Below are positions 1 to 6,100 of a DNA stretch of 20,651 nucleotides, piece by piece. Position numbers and translations under genes: made by a program. The stretch's first letter is position 1, and each line of letters begins with the position of its first letter. The stretch is from contig JBGTCY010000286.1 of the NCBI GenBank assembly GCA_041748615.1, positions 1 through 20,651 on the forward strand, read 5' to 3'. A model generated the notes under the pieces. That model ran no database searches and had not been told where the DNA came from. It was given only the letters and a program-made list of their open reading frames with translations. This DNA is from JBGTCY01 sp041748615 (GTDB taxonomy: Bacteria; Bacteroidota; Bacteroidia; Chitinophagales; CAIOSU01).

Positions 1-93
1 TTCGTTCATCAATAAAAGCTGAGATAAAACGGCTTGCCGGTCGGCTGAATCCATCTGCCCAAACTGCTCTATGATTGTTTTGTGGTTTAGCAT
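1..93 (-). CDS. N-terminal fragment of an unrecognised protein, cut by the window edge
   Basis: Reading the minus strand from an ATG at 93-91 gives 31 uninterrupted codons to the window edge, beginning MLNHKTIIEQFGQMDSADRQ. A sequence matching the Bacteroidota -7 box exactly (TAATTTTG, 105-98 on the minus strand) ends only four bases before the ATG. That supports this as a real start and suggests a nearly leaderless mRNA. The visible part is helical-looking, with no signal peptide or recognisable motif, so no function can be assigned. The gene is divergent from the GH3 gene at 786. The fragment is too short for codon statistics; the call rests on the open frame plus the promoter-like box. Confidence 0.55.
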   Translation of the reverse strand, partial: MLNHKTIIEQFGQMDSADRQAVLSQLLLMNE

Positions 94-97
94 GTAG

Positions 98-105
98 CAA
101 AATTA
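98..105 (-). promoter_or_regulatory. Bacteroidota -7 box for the partial gene at the left edge
   Basis: TAATTTTG on the minus strand matches TAnnTTTG at every fixed position and lies four bases upstream of the ATG at 93. No convincing -33 TTG was located. Transcription from it would start at or within a few bases of the start codon. Confidence 0.45.
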
Positions 106-574
106 AATATTATTGCTGATTTATTTAGAACTAAGCCCAAAAAAATTGGTTCGGATTTGAAGCAAAAAGGAAATGTGCAAAAAGGCGAGTATTATCTGAG
201 AAAAGCGGGTGGGTAAAAATTTGTCAGAATTAGTTTTCGTAATTAGATGTTAAATTTTGGAGAGGAGATGTTTGAGGGGGAAAGTTAATTTGGAAAAGTG
301 TCCAATCAAGCGCTCCGTTAACGCTTAGGACATTTCCCGCACTGTTTCCCGCTTTTATAGCTTTTGCAGCATTTATCCTTTTTCTTTTTTTCTGAAAACC
401 GGGTGAGCAGTTTTTTGAAAATACACAGGTTCGAAGGAGTTGATGAAGTCATTTCGATTTATTAATGAACCCTAAAATTCACTTTTCAGATTGACTAAAA
501 CAAGGAAAAAGTAAGAAATACCTATGATTAGGCATACGGATACTACATGATTTGCCACAGATTCGCAGATTAAG

Positions 575-655
575 CGCAGGTAAACCTGCGAAAACTTTTA
601 CCGCAGGTTTCTCCTCGCGTAAGCATTGAGGCGAATGCTTCGAGCGAAAGCCTGC
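575..655. repeat. Two-hairpin palindromic intergenic element
   Basis: CGCAGGT (575-581), two A's, then ACCTGCG (584-590) is a perfect 7-bp hairpin. It is followed at 603-655 by a larger nested stem: GCAGG...CCTGC on the outside, CTCG/CGAG inside that, and AAGCATT/AATGCTT closing a GAGGCG loop. The sequence GAAAGCCTGCTTGTG (646-660) recurs exactly at 18279-18293, where it again closes a GCAGG/CCTGC hairpin. This looks like a REP-like or mobile palindromic unit with a degenerate second copy in the window. Confidence 0.5.
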
Positions 656-676
656 TTGTGCGGTACACGGATGATA

Positions 677-696
677 AAATCTAAAGTCTAAAATCT
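677..696. repeat. TCTAAAA-type heptad repeat
   Basis: AAAATCT, AAAGTCT and AAAATCT follow each other at a 7-base period. The 11-mer GTCTAAAATCT (686-696) recurs exactly at 5999-6009 and in inverted orientation at 5941-5951. Confidence 0.45.
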
Positions 697-762
697 GTTA
701 ACATGACACACAAACAAGGAATGTTACTTTACCAACAGTACTTCACAGGACATATTTTTCTA

Positions 763-770
763 TAAATTCG
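763..770 (+). promoter_or_regulatory. Possible -7 box for the GH3-family gene
   Basis: TAAATTCG differs from TAnnTTTG by one base and sits 15 bases before the ATG at 786, the short spacing typical of this phylum. No clear -33 element was found, so this is tentative. Confidence 0.3.
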
Positions 771-785
771 GACTCAACTATCCAC

Positions 786-2291
786 ATGCTTTCACTATCT
801 CCCATTGTTTCCTGGTTCATTCGGCAGCGAATGGAAAATATTCAACTTGCCTCCAATCATCCGGTGGAAGCGCAGAAGAAATTGCTGCTCCAACTCATCC
901 GTTCAGCGGAAAAAACGGAGTGGGGAAAAAAATTTGATTTCAAATCCATCACAAATCCGGCTCAGTATTCAGAAAGAATTCCTTTGCAGAATTATGAAAG
1001 TCTGCAACCTTATATTGAACGCATGATGCAGGGAGAGCAACAGGTTTTGTGGCATTCGGAAATCAACTGGTTCGCCAAATCATCAGGCACCACTGGGGCG
1101 CGTAGTAAATTCATTCCGGTCAGCAGTGAAGGATTGAGCGGATGTCACTTAAAAGGCGGCAGGGATGTGATGACCATCTATTGTCACAACCACCCCGGCA
1201 CAAAAATATTTTCAGGCAAAGGATTAATGATGGGAGGCAGTCATCAGCTACATGCGTTGAATGACGATTGCCGGTATGGCGATGTGTCAGCGGTGTTGAT
1301 GCAGAACCTGCCGCTTGCCGCTCATTTGCTCAAGACACCCGAACTGGCAGTCGCCCTGATGGATGATTGGGAAGAAAAATTAGAACGCATGGCGGCAATT
1401 ACAATGCGGCAGAATGTAACCAACATTTCCGGGGTGCCGACCTGGACATTGGTGTTGCTGAAAAAAATACTGGAACAAACCGGCAAAAAACAGATTCATG
1501 AAATCTGGCAAAACCTCGAACTCTATATCCATGGTGGTGTGAGTTTCACGCCTTACCGCGAACAATTTAAAAAACTCATTTCCTCGGAAAACATGCTTTA
1601 CATGGAAACATACAACGCTTCAGAGGGATTTTTTGCGATACAGGATGTGGATGACAGAGATGACATGTTACTACTGACAGACAATGGCGTTTTTTATGAA
1701 TTTATTGAACAGGGGAAAAATATCTGTATGCCGTTGAGTGAAACGGAGTTGGGAAAAGTCTATGAGCTGGTGATTTCCACCAACTGCGGATTGTGGCGCT
1801 ATCAAATCGGTGACACAGTGCAAATCACTTCGGTTGCGCCTTACAAGATAAAAGTGGCGGGGCGTACCAAACATTTCATCAATGCTTTCGGGGAAGAAGT
1901 CATGGTGGACAACACCGACCGCGCCCTCGCGGAAACCTGCCAAATAACCGGATCGCTCGTTGCGGATTACACGGTGGCTCCTGTTTATTTTGAAGGAAAC
2001 CAAAAAGGCGGGCATGAGTGGTTGATTGAATTTGAAAAACAACCCGAAGATTTGAACTTGTTTGCGACTTTGTTGGACCAATCACTGCGCTCACTCAATT
2101 CCGACTATGACGCCAAACGCTATAAAGACATCGCGTTGCAGATGCCGGTTATTCATCAATTACCCAAAAACACTTTTTACAACTGGCTGAAATCGAAAGG
2201 CAAACTGGGCGGACAAAATAAAGTGCCGCGATTGTCGAATGACAGGGTGATTGCAGAGGAGATTTTAAAATTGTTTTTTACCAAGTCTTAA
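786..2291 (+). CDS. GH3 auxin-responsive-promoter family protein (acyl-adenylate/amide synthetase fold)
   Basis: The 501-aa product has the length and motifs of bacterial GH3 proteins. A Ser/Thr-rich nucleotide-binding loop SSGTTGARSKFIPVS spans residues 99-113, a YNASEGFFAIQD motif lies at 276-287, and WRYQIGDTVQ at 337-346 corresponds to the acyl-adenylate hinge region. Plant GH3 enzymes adenylate carboxylic acids and join them to amino acids. The substrate of the Bacteroidota members is not established, so the reaction here is inferred only from the fold. There is no signal peptide, so it should be cytoplasmic. The start at 786 gives the expected N-terminus (a short helix, then an EKTEWGKKFDF-type segment). 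The gene is followed by a 152-bp gap with its own promoter for the next gene, so the two are probably not co-transcribed by necessity. Confidence 0.9.
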   Translation: MLSLSPIVSWFIRQRMENIQLASNHPVEAQKKLLLQLIRSAEKTEWGKKFDFKSITNPAQYSERIPLQNYESLQPYIERMMQGEQQVLWHSEINWFAKSSGTTGARSKFIPVSSEGLSGCHLKGGRDVMTIYCHNHPGTKIFSGKGLMMGGSHQLHALNDDCRYGDVSAVLMQNLPLAAHLLKTPELAVALMDDWEEKLERMAAITMRQNVTNISGVPTWTLVLLKKILEQTGKKQIHEIWQNLELYIHGGVSFTPYREQFKKLISSENMLYMETYNASEGFFAIQDVDDRDDMLLLTDNGVFYEFIEQGKNICMPLSETELGKVYELVISTNCGLWRYQIGDTVQITSVAPYKIKVAGRTKHFINAFGEEVMVDNTDRALAETCQITGSLVADYTVAPVYFEGNQKGGHEWLIEFEKQPEDLNLFATLLDQSLRSLNSDYDAKRYKDIALQMPVIHQLPKNTFYNWLKSKGKLGGQNKVPRLSNDRVIAEEILKLFFTKS

Positions 2292-2372
2292 CTCAACTTA
2301 CCCCGAACATTCCATTATATACCGAAACAAGTCAGGTTTACGAATAATGAAACGGTAAAACATTCGGCATTC

Positions 2373-2418
2373 ACCGAGAGTACGTCTCATTTCCTTCGAA
2401 AATTCGACTACTCTCGGT
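2373..2418. promoter_or_regulatory. 10-bp inverted repeat overlapping the alcohol dehydrogenase promoter
   Basis: ACCGAGAGTA (2373-2382) and its perfect reverse complement TACTCTCGGT (2409-2418) are separated by 26 bases. The last T of the right arm is the first base of a -7 box at 2418-2425. The repeat therefore lies upstream of the expected transcription start, in the -33 to -7 region, where a bound regulator could block or assist polymerase. An alternative is a terminator of the GH3 gene, but no T-run follows. Confidence 0.5.
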
Positions 2419-2425
2419 ATATTTG
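2418..2425 (+). promoter_or_regulatory. Bacteroidota -7 box for the alcohol dehydrogenase gene
   Basis: TATATTTG matches TAnnTTTG exactly and ends 18 bases before the ATG at 2444. The leader would be about a dozen bases long. Confidence 0.6.
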
Positions 2426-2443
2426 CGCCACTAAAAAAAACCT

Positions 2444-3595
2444 ATGTATCAGCTTGAACAAAAATATTCTTTCTTATTTCCCGCGACTATCCGGTTTGGA
2501 ATTGGTGTTATCAATGAGTTACCCGCTTATTTGAAAAGTCAAAAACTGAAAGAGCCGTTATTGGTGACGGACGCTACGGTTGCCGAATTGGATTTTTTCA
2601 AAAAAATAATCCGCAGCCTGCAGGAAAATGGTTTGGAAGTAACGGTTTTTTCCGACATCCATAAAAACCCCGTGAAGTCAGATGTGCTCAATGGAGGTCA
2701 GGCTTTTCATGATGCGGAATGTGACAGCATCATCGGTATCGGAGGAGGCGCAGCATTGGATGTCGCACGTGCAATCGCGCTGCATGCCTACCATGAACGC
2801 GACCTGTTTGATTATGATGACCTCATTGGTGGTGACCAATTCGTAACCGAAATCATCCCGCATTTTGTGACGGTTCCCACCACTTCAGGAACCGGAAGCG
2901 AAGTAGGAAGAAGCGCGATTATCTCCGAAGATGAATCCAAAAAAAAACGTATTCTGTTTTCACCACGCCTGATGGCGAAACAGGTGTTTGCCGATCCGGA
3001 ACTGACGTATGATTTACCGCCCGCCATCACTGCCGCCACCGGTATGGATGCGCTCACGCACAACATGGAAGCATTTTTGGCTAAAAACTTTCACCCGATT
3101 TGCGAAGGAATCGCGTTGGAAGGAATGCACCTGATAGCCGAATCATTGGATGAAGCCGTGAACCGTCCAACGCCTGTTTCAAGAGCGAAAATGATGTTGG
3201 GTTCCATGCTGGGCGCCATTGCTTTTCAAAAAGGATTAGGAGTCGTGCACTCGCTGGCGCATCCGCTTTCCGCGTTGCTGGATACGCATCATGGATTGGC
3301 GAATGCAATCAATATTCCTTATGGCATGAAGTTCAACATTACCGGTTTTGAAAAACAATTCAGCAGAATCGCAAGGAATCTTGAACTTCGTGAAGCGACC
3401 GGTGAAGCGGTGGTGCAGTGGCTGTTTGATTTAAACGCGAAAATCGGTATCCCTCACAAACTCAGCGAAATCGGGGTGACGAACGAACACATTGAAACGC
3501 TTGCCGACCTTGCTTTTGCCGACTTCTGTCATCCGAATAATCCGAAACCGGTAACGCGTGATGACTTCAAGCGATTATACGAAGAAGCATTATGA
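2444..3595 (+). CDS. Iron-containing (group III) alcohol dehydrogenase
   Basis: The 383-aa product is a full-length member of the FucO/AdhB-like family, which interconverts alcohols and aldehydes or ketones using NAD(P). GIGGGAALDVARAIAL (98-113) is the pyrophosphate-binding loop and TVPTTSGTGSEVGRSAII (143-160) is a family signature. The four metal ligands expected by comparison with FucO are present: Asp202 and His206 in GMDALTHNMEAF, and His269 and His283 in VVHSLAHPLSALLDTHHG. Substrate cannot be deduced. The protein is cytoplasmic. It has its own promoter box at 2418 and an inverted repeat that could regulate it. purD begins 20 bp after its stop, so read-through into purD is possible. 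Confidence 0.93.
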   Translation: MYQLEQKYSFLFPATIRFGIGVINELPAYLKSQKLKEPLLVTDATVAELDFFKKIIRSLQENGLEVTVFSDIHKNPVKSDVLNGGQAFHDAECDSIIGIGGGAALDVARAIALHAYHERDLFDYDDLIGGDQFVTEIIPHFVTVPTTSGTGSEVGRSAIISEDESKKKRILFSPRLMAKQVFADPELTYDLPPAITAATGMDALTHNMEAFLAKNFHPICEGIALEGMHLIAESLDEAVNRPTPVSRAKMMLGSMLGAIAFQKGLGVVHSLAHPLSALLDTHHGLANAINIPYGMKFNITGFEKQFSRIARNLELREATGEAVVQWLFDLNAKIGIPHKLSEIGVTNEHIETLADLAFADFCHPNNPKPVTRDDFKRLYEEAL

Positions 3596-3615
3596 TAAAA
3601 GTTTAATTTTTTCAA

Positions 3616-4893
3616 ATGAACATTTTACTGCTCGGCTCCGGTGGAAGAGAACATGCGTTTGCATGGAAACTCGCGCAAAGCAAAAAATGTGACCGGCTTT
3701 TTATTGCTCCGGGAAACGGAGGCACCTCGCAGCATGGAGAAAATATCGCGATACAATCGGATGATTTTTCCGCTATTAAAAAATTTGTTCTTGATGAAAA
3801 AATCGGAATGGTCGTGGTAGGTCCTGAAGTTCCGTTGGTGAAAGGAATTTCGGATTTTTTCCTTGCGGATGATTCCCTGAAAAATATTCCTGTCATTGGT
3901 CCGGTGAAAGCGGGTGCAATGCTGGAAGGCAGCAAAGCTTTCTCCAAAAAATTCATGCAGCGGCATCATATCCCGACAGCGGCTTATGCGGAGTTTACTT
4001 CATCCAATATCCTGGAAGGAAAAAAATTTATTGACAACATGCAGCCGCCCATTGTGCTGAAAGCGGATGGACTTGCAGCGGGCAAGGGCGTAATTATCAG
4101 CCCCGACCATGCTTTGGCAAAACACAGCCTGAGCGAGATGCTTGCCGGTCAGTTTGGAGAAGCCAGCCGCACCGTGGTGATTGAAGAATTTTTGAAAGGC
4201 ATGGAGTTCTCCGTGTTTGCATTGACTGACGGAGAGTCTTACAAACTACTGCCGGTGGCTAAAGATTACAAACGCATCGGTGAAGGAGATTCCGGATTGA
4301 ATACTGGCGGCATGGGTGCGGTTTCGCCCGTTCCGTTTGTCAGTGATGAGTTGATGAATCAAGTTGAAACCCGCATTGTGCAGCCGACAATCGAAGGTTT
4401 GAAAAAAGAAAATATTTCTTACAAGGGGTTCCTCTATTTCGGATTGATTGACGTGGATGGCGAACCGTTTGTCATTGAATATAACTGCCGTATGGGCGAC
4501 CCAGAAACCGAAGCCGTGATTCCGAGAATTAAAAGTGATTTGGTGGAATTGTTTGAAGCGGTTTGGAATGAAACTTTGGAACAAACATCCATTGAAACTG
4601 ATGAGCGCGCCTGTGTGACTGTCGTACTCACTTCAGGAGGTTATCCGGGCGATTACATCAACAACAAAGAGATTTCGGGTTTGGAAAAAGTAAAGGACAG
4701 TATCGTGTTTCACGCGGGCACAAAAAATGATTCCGGAAGTCTGTTGACCAAAGGTGGCAGAGTGCTGGCAGTTACCTCTTTCGGAAATAACCTTAAAGAA
4801 GCGCTTCAAACAACCTACAACAGTATTGAAAAAATACATTTTGATAAAATGTATTGCAGAAGGGATATCGGATTTGACGTTACATCGGGTTGA
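3616..4893 (+). CDS. purD: Phosphoribosylamine-glycine ligase (GAR synthetase)
   Basis: The 425-aa protein has the usual length for PurD, which catalyses the second step of purine biosynthesis: ATP, 5-phosphoribosylamine and glycine to glycinamide ribonucleotide. The N-terminal MNILLLGSGGREHAFAWKL is the family signature. The ATP-grasp region follows, with LKADGLAAGKGVII near residue 150 and VVIEEFLKGMEFSVFAL near 190, and the C-terminal part contains YNCRMGDPETEAVIPRI with metal-binding acidic residues. It starts 20 bp after the alcohol dehydrogenase stop. I see no exact -7 box in that short gap, so co-transcription with the upstream gene is possible. No other pur genes are adjacent, although hpt and adk lie within 6 kb. 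Confidence 0.97.
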   Translation: MNILLLGSGGREHAFAWKLAQSKKCDRLFIAPGNGGTSQHGENIAIQSDDFSAIKKFVLDEKIGMVVVGPEVPLVKGISDFFLADDSLKNIPVIGPVKAGAMLEGSKAFSKKFMQRHHIPTAAYAEFTSSNILEGKKFIDNMQPPIVLKADGLAAGKGVIISPDHALAKHSLSEMLAGQFGEASRTVVIEEFLKGMEFSVFALTDGESYKLLPVAKDYKRIGEGDSGLNTGGMGAVSPVPFVSDELMNQVETRIVQPTIEGLKKENISYKGFLYFGLIDVDGEPFVIEYNCRMGDPETEAVIPRIKSDLVELFEAVWNETLEQTSIETDERACVTVVLTSGGYPGDYINNKEISGLEKVKDSIVFHAGTKNDSGSLLTKGGRVLAVTSFGNNLKEALQTTYNSIEKIHFDKMYCRRDIGFDVTSG

Positions 4894-4989
4894 TATCCCC
4901 TCTGATTGTTCTGTTTTTTCCTGTGCTCATCCATTTTTAGAAGCTACAATCTCGCGGAAAAATTAAATACCGAAGGCTGAAAGCGAACT

Positions 4990-5021
4990 AACTTTTCATT
5001 TGGAAAAATGAATGAAAAGTT
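4990..5021 (+). terminator. 11-bp perfect hairpin downstream of purD
   Basis: AACTTTTCATT (4990-5000) and AATGAAAAGTT (5011-5021) are perfectly complementary around a 10-base loop. It lies about 100 bp after the purD stop in a gene-free gap, so a terminator or mRNA 3'-end stabiliser is the simplest reading. No T-run follows immediately, so it is not a textbook intrinsic terminator. Confidence 0.4.
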
Positions 5022-5264
5022 GAATCATGTCCCGCTTTATTATTTTCTTTCTGAAGAATAAAAAGATTCTCCCCCTTCAAAAACAAAAACGCTTGACTTC
5101 AATTATTTTCCTCCCGGAGTCTATTTTATAAAGTGGAAACGGAAAAGGGAATCTTAGCGGAAAAAATGATTTTGTAAGCGAAATGATTCGTTTCCTGTGC
5201 TGATATTTATACAGCGGCAGAAACAGCGTGAATAAGTCATCGTCCCCGTGCGGCACGTACCCCC

Positions 5265-5272
5265 TAACTTTA
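5265..5272 (+). promoter_or_regulatory. Probable -7 box that decides the methyltransferase start
   Basis: TAACTTTA differs from TAnnTTTG only in the last base and lies 12 bases before the GTG at 5285. An upstream in-frame ATG at 5228 would lie before this promoter and so outside the mRNA. Confidence 0.4.
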
Positions 5273-5284
5273 AAAACTGTCAAC

Positions 5285-5923
5285 GTGAAATTTATAGCGG
5301 AAGATATTAACCGTTATTGCGAATCCATGTCCAAGCCGCAGGATGCCATGCTTGTGGAATTGGAGCGTGAAACGCATCTGAATATGTTATATCCTCAGAT
5401 GCTTTCGGGGCATTTGCAGGGCAGGTTTCTGAGCATGGTCAGTACGATGGTTCAGCCGAAACGAATTCTTGAACTCGGCACGTTCACCGGTTACTCAGCG
5501 ATTTGTCTGGCTGCCGGATTAACTGATGAAGGTATCATGCATACCATTGAAGCGGATGAAGAATTGGAAAATATCATTCGAAAATATTTTGCAAAAGCGG
5601 GGCTGGAGAAAAAAATAGTGTTGCATCTCGGTACGGCTGAAATGATTGTGCCAACGCTGAATGAAAGTTTTGATTTGGTTTTTATTGACGCGGATAAAAC
5701 AGCTTATCCCCGGTATTATGAAATGGTGTTTGAAAAAGTACGCAAAGGCGGATTCATTATTGCCGACAATGCTTTGTGGAGCGGTAAAGTGCTGGATGAA
5801 AAAAAAGACAGCGAAACGGAAGCGATTCACCGGTTCAATGAAATGGTGAGAAAAGATGAGCGGGTTGAAAATGTGTTGTTGCCTTTGCGGGATGGAGTGA
5901 TGATCGTGAGGAAGAAAGTTTGA
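5285..5923 (+). CDS. Class I SAM-dependent O-methyltransferase (CCoAMT/COMT-like family)
   Basis: From the GTG at 5285 the protein has 212 residues. Motif I for S-adenosylmethionine, ILELGTFTGYSAICLA, lies at 61-76. The acidic metal-binding motif DLVFIDADK lies at 130-138 and ADNALWSG at 160-167, the arrangement of cation-dependent catechol/caffeoyl-CoA-type O-methyltransferases. It transfers a methyl group to a hydroxyl; the acceptor is unknown. The frame is open back to an ATG at 5228, but the extra 19 residues are not methyltransferase-like and a promoter box sits inside them. The sequence beginning VKFIAEDINRYCE is the N-terminus I would expect for this family. A second candidate start is the ATG at 5327. 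No signal peptide; cytoplasmic. Confidence 0.9.
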   Translation: MKFIAEDINRYCESMSKPQDAMLVELERETHLNMLYPQMLSGHLQGRFLSMVSTMVQPKRILELGTFTGYSAICLAAGLTDEGIMHTIEADEELENIIRKYFAKAGLEKKIVLHLGTAEMIVPTLNESFDLVFIDADKTAYPRYYEMVFEKVRKGGFIIADNALWSGKVLDEKKDSETEAIHRFNEMVRKDERVENVLLPLRDGVMIVRKKV

Positions 5924-5939
5924 TGCTCAATGTAGATTA

Positions 5940-6010
5940 TAGATTTTAGACATGAGATGATTAGAATTCGATAATGTCTAAGTGATGCCTCTCTAAAAGT
6001 CTAAAATCTA
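5940..6010. repeat. 12-bp inverted repeat made of TCTAAAA-type units
   Basis: TAGATTTTAGAC (5940-5951) and GTCTAAAATCTA (5999-6010) are perfect reverse complements separated by 47 bases. ATGTCTAA at 5974-5981 can also pair with TTAGACAT at 5946-5953, so alternative folds exist. It follows the methyltransferase stop by 16 bp and could act as a 3'-end structure. The same 11-mer occurs before the GH3 gene. Confidence 0.5.
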
Positions 6011-6100
6011 AGAGCAGATTAAACAAAATATTTTTTTAAAGAAATATCTTGAAGAATTACAAAACAAGATTTCTAAAAGAACATCGTTTAGAGAAACAAG

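Larger units (their letters stand above)
94..785. other. 692-bp gap without a gene, containing hairpins and repeats
   Basis: I see no convincing coding frame in either direction. The stretch holds the minus-strand promoter box at 98-105, a stem-loop at 299-332 (arms TGTCC/GGACA and AAGCG/CGCTT with a 9-base loop), a two-hairpin element at 575-655, a heptad repeat at 677-696 and a weak promoter box for the next gene at 763-770. The lack of ORFs and density of inverted repeats suggest repeat-element debris between two divergent genes. Confidence 0.6.
4894..5284. other. 391-bp gap after purD
   Basis: No credible gene was found. It contains the hairpin at 4990-5021 and, at its right end, a promoter box at 5265-5272 for the methyltransferase. 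The rest is AT-rich, pyrimidine-rich sequence in which I see no further structure. Confidence 0.6.

Noticed and set aside
425..440. GGTTCGAA, resembling a tRNA T-loop
   Set aside because: No acceptor stem, anticodon arm or D-arm can be placed around it.
3612..3969. Two minus-strand frames of 114 codons opposite purD
   Set aside because: They lie inside the conserved N-terminal region of purD and have no support of their own.
4754..4966. Plus-strand frame overlapping the end of purD
   Set aside because: Most of it is out-of-frame purD sequence and the tail is low-complexity intergenic DNA.
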